Shown here piece after piece: positions 36,933 through 48,157 of a DNA stretch of 56,000 bases. The position numbers were made by a program, and so were the translations under genes. The stretch covers positions 241,638,332 through 241,694,331 of the forward strand of contig NC_081409.1 of assembly GCF_030272615.1 (NCBI RefSeq). The letters run 5' to 3'. The DNA comes from Cryptomeria japonica. Taxonomy: Eukaryota; Streptophyta; Pinopsida; Cupressales; Cupressaceae. The notes under the pieces are model-generated. The model saw nothing but the letters and a program-made list of their open reading frames with translations, made no database searches and had not been told where the DNA came from. Position 1 is the first letter of the stretch; every line of letters starts with the position of its first letter.

Positions 36933-38627
36933 ATATTCTCTACTCCAGTAGCCTATACAGCTAAAAAGTCCTGAAAAAAATCCTAAAAATCAGAAAAATT
37001 CCTGAAGAAATCTTAAAAATCAGAAAAAGACCTGAAAAAAATCCTAAAAATCAGAAAATGTCCTGCAAAAAATCCTGAAAAATCAGAAAAATTCCTAAAG
37101 AAATTTTTAAAAAAAAAGAGAAAAAAAAAGGAAAAAGAGAGAAAATGCCTTGGTGAAAACCTGGTAAATAGGCACCTTGGTAAAAAAAAATGAATCTTTG
37201 TCAAGCAGGTGAAAACCTGGCAAACAGGCGCCTCTTGTACTCAAGTGCTCCATCTATCAATGCAACGTTGACATTCCCGCTTTCATGCATCTTTGCCTTT
37301 GCCTGTACATATCTTTAAGTCACTTTCGTGACATCATGTTCTTTTAAAACCCTCATGGCTTGAAACTGATCAATGTCCTAGTCTTAGGTTAATTGCCAAA
37401 GCACTTTACATGTCCTAAGCAGTATCAACCAAGTCATCTTTACGTCAGTGATACCCGGTCATCCACTCCAAGTCAGTCATCTGTCTCCTGACTACTAAAG
37501 AGTTTTATCACTGAGTAAACAAGCAAAACAACATAATGGAAAACAATCACTAAACAGTTTGAGCTATGAATGAAAATTTTCTTTGTGTGTTGTCTTTTAT
37601 ATTGGTTTTCGATTATTATCCCTCTAAGTAACTCGAAGAAGTCTATCTTGACTAAGAGGAGCAAGGATTGGGGGCATAATATCTCCATTTTTTTTTGCTT
37701 GTAGGAATGATTCTGATGATCTGAAAACATCTAATCGGTTGGTGTCTATGATAAGTGCCTTCACAGTAAGGTGAAATCGCCACACATACCTCGACTCTAC
37801 TTATTTGAATGCTACAAGGAGGTTCCCATCATTTCTTTGTCTATTTTGAGGGAATTTATTTATCATGCAATCTAGGTCCCTACAAAATCTGTCCAAGGAT
37901 ATGAACAAAAAAAGGGTCATTGTGGACAAGATAATTAATATTGCACATGAAAAGCAAGGAACTCTAAATCTGCCTGTTGTGGTTGTAAAACGCTCAATGA
38001 TGAAAATTAAGCTTTTCAAAATCCAGTGACTAGGTTTAGGTTGCAAATTTTGCATATCATTTTGCATTTCGTTCTGCATTGTGTGAATTTGGAGTGATTT
38101 TGGTATGGTAACAATGCTCTCTTTATCTTCTGCATGAGAGTTGGAAGCATCATCATTTCTTAGCTAAGTGGTCTCTTTTCATCATTTCTCCGATCGAGTA
38201 CTTGTGTATTGAGGTGTTAGCTGCATACATAAGAATCTTATATAGATTCATACATTTCATTATTCTTCATTTGCATTCATCTTATTGCATAGAAAAATGA
38301 AAAATTTGCATTACTCATTACTCATTCACATTCATTTATTTGCATATAAAAGAAAGAAAAATAGACATCCATGATCATTTGCATTACATACATTCATGCT
38401 AAATCAGACATGCATACATATAGATTGAAGCATATAGAAAACATCTCATAATCGAATCAACACAAGTACAATGAAGTCAAATCAGATCTCATATATATAT
38501 TGTATAAAGTCTTAAAGTACAAAATGATGTCCAATGACATATACAAACTCCCATCAAAGCAAGAAACGTATAGGCTACAGACAATGGGTATGTCTACAAA
38601 AAAATATCAGAGCTACAAAAAGCCTAT
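36933..38627 (+). other. Tat post-integrase region, non-coding
   Basis: Contains an A-rich tandem repeat of about 31 bp (36967-37110, CCTAAAAATCAGAAAAA type), then two copies of a GGTGAAAACCTGG.AAA.AGGC motif (37151-37176, 37209-37234). After that comes AT-rich sequence up to the 3' end of the antisense PMD gene. No further coding is recognised. Confidence 0.7.
36967..37110 (+). repeat. A-rich tandem repeat, about 31-bp period
   Basis: About five degenerate copies of a unit like TCCTGAAAAAAATCCTAAAA directly after integrase. Reading frames through it (Phe/Ser-rich on the minus strand) are artefacts. Confidence 0.8.
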
Positions 38628-39975
38628 CTAGCTCTCAGCCTCTCCCTCATCGCCTGGTGGAGGAGGTGGAGCCTGCTGACTGGAATCCTGATGAGGTTCC
38701 CAAGCTCCCTCTGACCATGCCATGTACTGTGAGTAGGGGACAACCTACTGCGCAACTGGAACTGCTACGTTATACGCTACAACATAATATGCCACCCTAC
38801 TCATCTGGTGAAGGACCTCTTGCTGCAAAGCCTTTGTCTCTGCTCTCATCTTTGCGACTTGACGGTTGCGCTCAGCCCTAAGCTCTGCTAGCTGTCGGTC
38901 ATGCTCCGCCAGTTGCGTCTGAGCCACTGTCAACTGTGACTGCATCTCTACAAGACGTGCTCTCATCGACCATCCCACGTCAGTCCCTTGCTCTCTCACA
39001 GGCTCTCCACCCCCATCTCCACCTCCAACTCCACCTTACTCCTCCCTTCGTTGTCGGACCTGTCTCGATGCTACTCTCTCCTACCCAGCTCCGCCCAATC
39101 TCATGCCTATACTCCCTAGGGATCCGCCCTCACCCCTCTGATATCCAACCCCAGCTAGAACCCTACTGCTACTAGCACCAGGATCGCCACCTGCCCACCT
39201 CGAAGCCTGGACTCTTTGTCCCTATCCCTATCTTTGTCCATGTCCCTATGCGGGGGCATCATCCTCAATCTCCTCGATATGAGGAGCCTGCTCAGCTGGA
39301 TTTATGAATCTGGGGAATGGATGTTGCTGGAACCAATCCCTATATTGGGGAAATACCCCCACATCTGCAACATCATCCATGTAATCCCATCTCAAGCATT
39401 GTAAACCAGTCAGCTCCTGCATACTCAACACATAGGATAACCTCGGTGACCATCCCTTCCTCTCCTCATCAGCATATCTCATGTATAATGTGTACTCCTA
39501 CAAGATCCCTTGAGGCCTACCATACTGCCTCATCACTCGAGAAACTAAAAATCGCTCCACCACAATCTGCGATCTGCCAATAAGTGGGTGCATAACAAAA
39601 ATATCCTGGCGTACTAGCCGCCAGTCATCCCATGGCTCTAGGCCCCTATAAGGTCTCCATATCACGGCTATAAGGTCATTTAACTGCCACCGCCAAAAAT
39701 CGGTCTTGCCCAGATGGGGCTGTGTAACGTAACTAGCATACCTATATATAATCGGCTACCGAGGCTCTCTACTGTCATCCACAATAGGCCGACAAATGGG
39801 AAGGTGCTCCCAAGCCCAAACCTGTAAGATCAACACACCAACGGCCATGCTCTTGCCCTCCCTGTACACTATCTCATGCATCTTGCGATACATGTGGGCT
39901 AATAAGCAAGAACCCCAGCCAAGCCTCTGAGGGGTCTCCATCAATCTCTCCAGCATCTTGCCCCATCCACATTGG
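38628..39975 (-). pseudogene. PMD gene exon 2, downstream half
   Basis: Continues the same frame from the insertion site through the C-terminal PMD half (WRWQLNDLIAVIWRPYRGLE, PLIGRSQIVVERFLVSRV), a Gly/Arg/Ser-rich linker with five stops, a coiled coil (38999-38800) and PHQDSSQQAPPPPPGDEGEA before TAG 38630. Part of the linker (39000-39250) could be an intron in the living relative; no clear splice sites were seen. Confidence 0.78.
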
Positions 39976-40177
39976 TGTAGCGTCCTAAAATTGTGACACT
40001 TGCAATTTCGACTGCATTTCGGTCTTCACGATGGCGACGCAACACGCAACCTGAATGGAGACCCTGAAACTTGCTCGCGACACCAAAAACTGCATTTTTC
40101 AAGTACCCTGGCCTAAACCTCCTTCCACCCTGATGTCCCGAGAGGTGGGACCAGAGCGCCCAGCGCCCTGGTCCTGA

Positions 40178-40206
40178 GGGACCAGGGCACCCAGCGCCCT
40201 GGTCCC
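40178..40206. repeat. GC-rich palindrome in LTR
   Basis: Perfect 11-bp arms GGGACCAGGGC and GCCCTGGTCCC around a 7-base loop. A near copy precedes it at about 40148-40174. The module also occurs in the 3' LTR (about 46635-46700) and, altered, at about 55068-55160. Confidence 0.85.
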
Positions 40207-40328
40207 TGGGTCCTATTTTGGGCCCGGTCTCCTAAGGGGCTCGGGTCTTTTTGTTTGCAATTTGGAAATTATCTTTCCCTGGTCGGCCTAAGGTCGGGAA
40301 AATCAGTCTATCAGCCCTAATTGACAAG

Positions 40329-40337
40329 TATATAAAT
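40329..40337 (+). promoter_or_regulatory. TATA box of the non-autonomous element LTR
   Basis: TATATAAAT, with an identical copy at 46817-46825 in the 3' LTR. Probable start of element transcription. Confidence 0.6.
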
Positions 40338-41576
40338 GACATTTTCCTCTTTCATTCGATATGATGGAAAAGGCGTGGAAACTATACTCAAGCATTCAAG
40401 CATTCAAGCATTCCTTCAAGCAATTGATCATTTCAAGTCTCCATTCAAGGCTAAGTGTTGCATTCAAGACAAGGATTCAACCATTGAAGAGGAGATCACA
40501 TATTACATATTACTACAACATACAACATACAACATCTAAACCTTCGCACATAAGGATACCAACATCCTTAGAACAAGGTATTAGGACTTGTTTTACAGTC
40601 ATTTACATTTACAGCTCTTGCTCATTTCTTGGTTAATTCCAAAACCGGGGTTTGACCTAAAGGCAAACCCCCAATCCCTAACCCCCCAATCGTCTTTGCT
40701 TTTCTGTGTGTAGGTTGTAGGTACGCGGCTGAAATTGAAGATCTGGAATCCTTGTGCAGAGACGAACAGATCCCCCTTCGTTTCGCGGATTTTTCGGAGG
40801 ACCGTGGCGCCGGGCGCCATCGTCCCGACAACTTTTGCTCAAATTTGCAGGACAGCGTCGTATCGACATTTTACTGCTAATTCCAGGTCCGCAGCTTCAT
40901 CCTATAACCCGAACTCAGTTTATAAGCGAATCTTTATGACTTTCTATGCATGCTTAGCTTAATTTCCTTAACAACATTCTTTACAAAAGAGGGTAGCCTT
41001 GCTTTCCTAACCCTTGAAATTCATTTAGCATCCAATCTTGCATTGCGTGGGATTGGATCTTATGAGTTTCAACCCCTCTTTTGAATGTAAAGTCTCCCCC
41101 CTAAGTGAAAAACCATCGAATCCTAGCGAACCTCCCTTCTCTCTCCTCGGAGTCGGAAGAGGGGAGAACAACTAGGGTTCGATCGTGATTTTTCCGCTTT
41201 ACATTTTGGTGAACCTGACGTGAACATCCTTTCTGATTTTTCATGCTTAGATCTGAAAAAATTGATTACATTTCCATGTTTGATCTTTTGCAAAATTTTA
41301 GAGGTGATTGCATAAAAACCCTAAATTTTCTTTTTAGTAATTAAGCTTGTGAAATGTCTAAATGTTAATGCCCGTTTCAAATCTGCCCTTCTATTACAAA
41401 TTTTCAATTCATATTCGTGCTTTAATTCTGAAAATTAAGTGGTTGAATGTCAAAACCCTAATTTTTGAAACCCTCTTAATTCAACCTTTGTCCGACAATT
41501 TGACCAATCAAAACATCTCCAAATCAGCTGTAACTTTGGATTCTGCAATAAAATCACAATATCTTTCATCCCTGAA

Positions 41577-41650
41577 AATTTGGAAAAAAGTTGCGAGGAC
41601 CGTGTTGCACTCCGAGCGCCATCGTCCCCGACATTTTTTCCAAAATTTCG
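41577..41650 (+). other. Leader stem-loop, copy 1
   Basis: AAATTTGGAAAAAAGT pairs with ACATTTTTTCCAAAATTT as an outer stem. Inside, GGACCGTG faces CATCGTCC with imperfect pairing. Paralogue of the 42191 stem-loop. Confidence 0.6.
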
Positions 41651-42190
41651 GGAGCGAGATCTTGCTGTATTTTCCTGCTAAAATCCAGAATTTTGGCTGA
41701 TTTTGTCAATTTTAACACTTTCAAAATTACAGTCAAAGTTGGTCTTGCGATTGCTTGGTCTAAGGCTTCTAATCATTCAAAAATCATTGAAATTAAAATT
41801 TTGTGTCAAAATTGCGTTTTTATTATCATAAATCTGAAAAGTGTGTTATCATTCATTAAAAATTTCAGTGCTTTATTCAAATTCTTGCATTTTGTGACTT
41901 TTGAAATTAAGTGTTTAATTACAACAACTTTGATTTCCGCTTTCAAAATTGAATTTTGCGTGAAATTGAGTCAATTTTCAAAATTCAAAATTTGCATTGC
42001 TCTTGACATTCCCTCTAAAATCATAAAATTCAAAATTTCAATTTCCCTCTCTTTTTCAAAATTCAAATTTTGCATTTTTCGACATAGGGTTCAATTTTGA
42101 ATTTGCAACTTTAATTTGGCCTATCTACAGATCGTAAAATCACTCAATTTTTTCGGATTAGCTCTAAAATCATCATACTTTTCATCCCTG

Positions 42191-42264
42191 CAAATTTCGA
42201 AAAAAGTTGCAGGGACCGTGTTGCACTCCGGGCGCCACGGTCCCGGACATTTTTTCCGAAATTT
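42191..42264 (+). other. Leader stem-loop, copy 2
   Basis: Outer stem AAATTTCGAAAAAAGT with ACATTTTTTCCGAAATTT. Perfect inner stem GGGACCGTG (42212-42220) with CACGGTCCC (42236-42244) and a 15-base loop. The outer stem carries a CG/CG pair where copy 1 has GG/CC. Confidence 0.7.
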
Positions 42265-42370
42265 CGGGAGACTGTTGTGATTGCATTTAACAGCTTAAAT
42301 CCAGAAGATTGCCTGATTTTACTGAAAATTGCTACCTCTAAATTCAAAATCTTCTCTCTCTTTTTAGTGC

Positions 42371-44707
42371 ATGAGTTTTACAACAGTAAGCCCTACTTAC
42401 ACTATTCCCGTTAGACGAAGCCTTAGAATTAAGTCCTTCCAAGGTTTAATTACTGAGGAGATGGAACCTAATTTGAATGGTCTTTTTAACGAGGACATGG
42501 GTAATTCCTCTAATCCTCCTAATGATGAAGAAGCTCTCCATGAGGTTTCTGAAGAACAAATTTCGAAATTGGATAACCAATTTGACGATTTTTGACAATG
42601 GATGTCTCAAGAATACCCTGATAGTCAAGCTCTTCCTTTAATTGAGGGTCTAAAATGTATGCTTCAAAGTGATAAGAATGGAATTGATATTTTGCGTGGT
42701 ATTTCACACATTGTGGATTCGAATGTGATGCCTATGAAGAGTTGTGCTGAAAATTTAGGTTATACACAACCTCCTACACAAGTCAATCATTCTATTCCTT
42801 TGATGACTTCTATTGCTAGTATACCTACCTTTACATCAAACATAATGGCTACTTCTACACAAGACATTCCTCCTGTGATCACCAGTCATGGGGGCAACCC
42901 TTCTTCTTCAATTAACCCTCTTCCTTCATTCAATCCGACTTCTTCATTCATTCCTTCAATGAGTGTCCCTATTACATCTCCGCAAATGAACATGACGCAA
43001 GGGGGCAATTCATTTAACCATTCCATCCCTCCTTGTAGTGTTCCTCTTGTCCAATCATCTCCTATGACTAATTATCATAGGGTCCCACCACCTTACTCTT
43101 TACCTTCTTTCAATAACATAACACCTCCATCTCAATCTAACACATCCAATATGAACTCTTCGACTGAAGCGACCATTAACAATCTTGCACAAACTGTCTC
43201 TTCTTTACAGCAACAAATTGCCTCTATGAATCAATCTAAGTTCAGTGTGCCCACATTTGACGTTGCGAGCCCACTTTCTCTTGACATTGTTCGAGCTATC
43301 CCTCCTAAACATGTTGAAATCCCGCATTTGGAGCTTTATAATGGTAAAGGTGATCCTCTAACACATGTTAAGACTTTTCAAACAATTTGTACTGATTTTG
43401 CTTATGACCAAAGGTTGCTTGCAAAACTATTCACTAGGACATTAAGAGATAAAGCCCTACAATGGTATTGCTCGTTGCCTTCCTATTCTGTTACTTCTTT
43501 CGAACAACTTGCAAATGCTTTCATTCAACAATTTCAAAACAATATAAGTCCTAAAGTTACTTTGATTGATTTAATGCATTGTAAACAAGGTGTTAAAGAA
43601 AAAGTGACTGATTTCATTGGTAGATATAAACATTTGTATGCTCAAATTTCTTTTCCAGTGCCTGACAATGATATTCAAAGAATCTTTATTTCTAATTTAC
43701 AAAAAGATATTCGAGACAAACTTCTGTTTTCTGAGTTTACTTCTTTCCAACAGTTGTGCGCCACTCTTCACAATTATCAACTGACTGTGAGTCAAATGGA
43801 ACAATCACATCCTATGGCTCCGAGTGATAAGGGTGATAGCAGTCAACAACCATTTGGGAAGTTTAAACCGAACAGAGATTCCATCAAATTCAATGAAAAC
43901 ATCATCAACAACAATGTGAATGCAGCATCAGGTGTGCCTCCTATTTCTAAATTTTTCAAGAAAGAAAGAAAGTATACTCCTTTGAATGAATCATTGCATA
44001 GTATTATGAATAAGTTATTGGAACAAAATGTGCTTACTCTTCCTCCTATAAGACAAATTGATCCTGCAAAGCTTACTTCACCTTATTTTGATAACAAAGC
44101 TTTTTGTCAATTTCATCGTCAGCTTGGGCATGATACTGAAAAATGTTTTTCTTTAAAGGGTAAAATTCAAGATTTGATTGATAATAATACTATCTCTGTT
44201 TCTAGAGTGAATGATAAAGGCAACACATCTGTAGCTCCTCCTAATCAAAATCTTCAGATTTTCACTGATCCATTGCCTTCTCATACCTCTAATGCGATTG
44301 AGACTAATGATTCCTCTCTCTCATCTGATGGTCTTGTGTCTATGACTCCGAATGTGATTAACTTTGTAGAGCAGCAAGAAATCCCTAAAGAACCTTCCAT
44401 CACATTTGATTCTAGTGAAACCATTAGGGCACCTGATGGTCCTTTATACATAGTTGCAAAAGTTAAGAATACACCTTGCCGTGGAGTGCTTATTGATCCT
44501 TCGTGCATGGTTAATGTTATTACTGAAGAATTTCTTTTTACTTTGCAATTGAATCAAGTGATATATGACAAAACAGATGTGATTGTGAAACTATTTGATG
44601 CATTTTCTTCTCCTGCAATTGGTTCTATTACATTGCCTATTGAAGTCCATAACAAATCCCTTGATGTGAACTTTGCTATTATTCCATCTTCCAACAATTT
44701 CGTGTGA
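42371..44707 (+). pseudogene. Non-autonomous element gag and protease-like domain
   Basis: The frame opens at ATG 42371 (MSFTTVSPTYTIPVRR), has one TGA at 42593, then runs 701 codons to TGA 44705. A long Ser/Pro/Thr/Asn-rich N-terminus precedes the Retrotrans_gag pattern: HVEIPHLELYNGKGDPLTHV, LFTRTLRDKALQWYCSLP, SFEQLANAFIQQF, then KVTDFIGRYKHLYAQ. CQFHRQLGHDTEKC is a Tat-type knuckle, followed by LKGKIQDLIDNNTI, as in the larger Tat element's gag. The protease-like part GVLIDPSCMVNVITEEFL has D-P-S where an active enzyme has D-T/S/G-G, so it is probably inactive. Near-intact coding with one stop suggests gag was maintained until recently. Confidence 0.88.
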
Positions 44708-45750
44708 AGCTTGGCTATCCTTGGCTATCTTCCATGAAAGCTATTGCTTTTCCTATTCATAAGTGTTTGAAATTTCCCCATAATGGTGAAGTTGTTACTG
44801 TCAATCATAGTCTCTTTAAACCAGCTGAAAGAACCTCTAGTGTTCCTATTGATTACTTTTGGCCTAAACAATTCCAATCTCTTCCTCCGCGAAGTGATCA
44901 TCTTTTCAAATCTTATCAAAAGTGGAAAACAGATATGATCTTATCTCTAAGTGAACCTAGAACACCTAAACTTGACATTCCTATCATTCTTGAGAAGGAA
45001 GTTCTTCCTTTGAAAGATAAAACTAATGTCTTTCCTCAAGAAGAATCTCAACCCATCCCTATGGATGTGACTATGTCTATACCTAATAAACTTCCTAAGA
45101 GTAGACCTATACCTCCTCATCATGATGGACTTGGTCTTCTCCCTAAACCAAAAATTCCTCCTTTGTATGGAGCAGTTCCTCCTCCTTCTTTTTATAGAGA
45201 GAAGAGACCTTCTTCTTCTCCTATTATCCAGCCTAAGAGACCACAACCTAAACACCCAAGTGCTAAGGATGAGAACATTCCTCCTCCTCAGTCTTCTCCA
45301 CTTCCTACTAAGACTAGACGAAATCGTTCTGCACGTGAACGCCGACGAAAGCGTCGTCTTAGAGCTCAGGCACCTGCTTCTCAAACTTTGCAATCTCCAA
45401 AAACACCTTCAACAAGCATTATTCCATTTTCTCCTTAGCCGGACATTGAGCCTAAATCTCCTAAACATAAGATGCATGATGGTCTTGATCCTGTGCGAGT
45501 TAAAGATCCTATTTTTATAAATCTTGATGACGATATAGATGAAAATGTTACTCCTCTTGCTTCTAATAGTGAATATGAACTTGTTGATGTCGATAACCAT
45601 TTATCTAATGAATTTTCTAAAGCACTTATCCTAGCTCCTAGACAAGAACAATGTGGCTCGGAACATGAACACAGCCCTTGTTTGGATCTTGTGATAGCTC
45701 CATCTGCTGTGTTGGATGTTCCTCCTCTAGCGTGTTCCCTGCCTTCCTGA
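44704..45750 (+). pseudogene. C-terminal part of the non-autonomous polyprotein
   Basis: In the -1 frame relative to the preceding frame and overlapping its stop (GTGTGA). It reads KLGYPWLSSMKAIAFPIHKC, the normal end of a Tat protease, so it belongs to the same protein. A proline-rich stretch follows (KPKIPPLYGAVPPPSFY), then a strongly basic segment (RRNRSARERRRKRRLRAQ, about 45313-45372) that could bind nucleic acid or act as a nuclear signal. One TAG at 45436 splits it from an acidic tail ending at TGA 45748. There is no reverse transcriptase after it. Confidence 0.75.
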
Positions 45751-46536
45751 AACATTGATCAGCAAGATCGGGGGGTAGATGACATGCTAGACTAGTTACA
45801 TTAGCATAGCAGATTCTCTCCTCCTCTCTTGTGTTACTTCTATATGTTATTCTCATTCTTCTATTTGTTGTCCTTGGTGTTGTCTACTTGAGGACGATGC
45901 AAAGCATTGAGATCTCTCGATCTCTCTCATGTTGACTCAAAAGACACATGTATTCCCTTCTTCTAGGTGACCTTCCTTGATTGGGGAATGAAGAACAATT
46001 ATGCATACATACATATGATATATATACATGAATTATCATACAGCATACTGACCCCGAGGAAAGCGAAGTCACCTCGTGCTTTATGTTTTGTGTCTATTAT
46101 CCTTGGGTTTATCTCACACTTGGGGGCTAAATCCTTGCGATAACGTGCTCCTTTCCTTTCTCATTTCTTATGTGTATCACTACGTTAAAACAATCACCCC
46201 CGGTGAGGCATGTGCGATCGCTTTAACGTAGGGGGGCATACATCCCGTCCATATCTTTTCAAGATACTTGAAAATTTCTTGGCAAATTTAGCCTTGCCTT
46301 GAAAATTTTTGATATCTTTCTTGCATGACTCATAGTGAGGGAGCCTTACTACTGACAGTCATGGTTCTTCCTCGCGATCTTCCCTTTTACTTTGTCAATC
46401 GAAGTTGTAAGATCCTTAGTCCACTGGGGGCTTGGTGTATCTTTCCTCCTTGACGTGGTGAAAGTCTTTCAATGTTGTTTCCTTGTACTTTACCGGAAGT
46501 ATGTGCATACATACTCCCACTAAAGTGGGGGCTAAA
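45751..46536 (+). other. 3' untranslated region of the non-autonomous element
   Basis: No coding recognised. Ends with the purine tract AAAGTGGGGGCTAAA before the 3' LTR. Confidence 0.75.
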
Positions 46537-47691
46537 TGTAGCGTCCTAAAATTGTGACACTTGCAATTTCGACTGCATTTCGGTCTTCACGATGGCGACG
46601 CAACACGCAACCTGCTCATGATGTCCCGGGAGGTGGGACCAGAGCGCCCAGCGCCCTGGTCCCTCAGGACCAGGGTGCCCAGCGCCCTGGTCCCTGGGTC
46701 CTATTTTGGGCCCAGTCTCCTAAGGGGCTCGGGTCTTTTTGTTTGCAATTTGGAAATTATCTTTCCCTGGTCGGCCTAAGGTCAGGAAAATCAGTCTATC
46801 AGCCCTAATTGACAAGTATATAAATGACATTTTCCTCTTTCATTCGATATGATGGAAAAGGCGTGGAAACTATACTCAAGCATTCAAGCATTCAAGCATT
46901 CCTTCAAGCAATTGATCATTTCAAGTCTCCATTCAAGGCTAAGTGTTGCATTCAAGACAAGGATTCAACCATTGAAGAGGAGATCACATATTACATATTA
47001 CTACAACATACAACATACAACATCTAAACCTTCACACATAAGGATACCAACATCCTTAGAACAAGGTATTAGGACTTGTTTTACAGTCATTTACATTTAC
47101 AGCTCTTGCTCATTTCTTGGTTAATTCCAAAACCGGGGTTTGACCTAAAGGCAAACCCCCAATCCCTAACCCCCCAATTGTCTTCGCTTTTCTGTGTGTA
47201 GGTTGCAGGTACGCGGCTGAAATTGAAGATCTGGAATCCTTGTGCAGAGACGAACAGATCCCCCTTCGTTTCGCGGATTTTTCGGAGGACTGTGGCGCCG
47301 GGCGCCATCGTCCCGACAACTTTTGCTCAAATTTGCAGGACAGCGCCGTATCGACATTTTACTGCTAATTCCAGGTCCGCAGCTTCATCCTATAACCCGA
47401 ACTCAGTTTATAAGCGAATCTTTATGACTTTCTATGCATGCTTAGCTTAATTTCCTTAACAACATTCTTTACAAAAGAGGGTAGCCTTGCTTTCCTAACC
47501 CTTGAAATTCATTTAGCATCCAATCTTGCATTGCGTGGGATTGGATCTTATGAGTTTCAACCCCTCTTTTGAATGTAAAGTCTCCCCCCTAAGTGAAAAA
47601 CCATCGAATCCTAGCGAACCTCCCTTCTCTCTCCTCGGAGTCGAAAGAGGGGAGAACAACTAGGGTTCGATCGCGATTTTTCCGCTTTACA
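46537..47691 (+). repeat. Non-autonomous element 3' LTR (1155 bp)
   Basis: Near-identical to 39976-41213 except for the indel of about 80 bp. The clear single-base differences I noted are nearly all transitions. Confidence 0.93.
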
Positions 47692-48157
47692 ATTGGAATC
47701 CCTGTTATCCCCTATCCGGCATCAGAAAACAACCAATAAACCCTGCTAGAACACAAGCCAGAGGAAAATCCTCACGGTATCTTCTCATCATGATGTCCCA
47801 ACTGATGGAATGTGTCAAAATATTAGGATCCCTGAAGACATCCCTGACCACCTGTAATCCAGGTAGTTGTGTTGCATCATAATCCACCTTATCCCTAGAA
47901 AAAGGGATACAGAGGATCCTATATACATCCTCAGGAGTGATAGTCATCTCCTCGACTGGCAAATGGAAGGTATTATGCTCTGAATGGAATCGCTCAACCA
48001 ATGTTGTGAGCAATCCATGATTCACATGGATGTCTGGTAAACCAAGGTGTGTCAAGCCGCACAAATCAATATGAACCTGATCAACCCCTGATAACTGTCG
48101 CACTAACGTCATGGTAGGCGGATAAACACATCTGGAGAGCACATGAGGCAATCGAAC
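47692..48157 (-). pseudogene. PMD gene exon 2, upstream half
   Basis: Starts VRLPHVLSRCVYPPTMTL after the acceptor and carries the N-terminal half of the PMD. A TAA at 47707 lies just before the insertion site. The half ends where the non-autonomous element interrupts it, with the duplicated ATTGG at 47692-47696. Confidence 0.82.

Larger units (their letters stand above)
39976..41213 (+). repeat. Non-autonomous element 5' LTR (1238 bp)
   Basis: Starts TGTAGCGTCCTAAAA and ends TTTCCGCTTTACA. It carries about 80 bp (near 40050-40130) absent from the 3' LTR. A TATA box (TATATAAAT) lies at 40329-40337. The several short overlapping frames at 40336-40962 recur in the 3' LTR and are not genes. Confidence 0.93.
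41214..42370 (+). other. Leader of the non-autonomous element
   Basis: Primer-site region, then an untranslated leader with a direct duplication of about 150 bp (41570-41720 and 42177-42330). Each copy contains a long stem-loop, listed separately. The frames here are lysine/isoleucine-rich noise. Confidence 0.75.
39976..47691 (+). mobile_element. Non-autonomous Tat-like element (gag and protease-like only)
   Basis: LTRs at 39976-41213 and 46537-47691, a primer-site-like TGGTGAACCTGACGTG at 41217, a leader, one gag/protease-like coding region, and a purine tract (AAAGTGGGGGCTAAA) before the 3' LTR. Flanked by a perfect 5-bp target duplication ATTGG (39971-39975, 47692-47696). There is no reverse transcriptase, RNase H or integrase, so it must have been moved by enzymes from another element. 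The LTRs are nearly identical apart from an indel of about 80 bp, making it the youngest datable insertion here. Confidence 0.93.

Noticed and set aside
40336-40962. Overlapping short ORFs on both strands, repeated at 46824-47450
   Set aside because: They lie in the two LTRs of the non-autonomous element. Their duplication reflects the LTR pair, not a gene family.
45122-45520. 132-codon leucine-rich ORF
   Set aside because: Alternative frame of the Pro/Ser-rich C-terminal part of the non-autonomous polyprotein.
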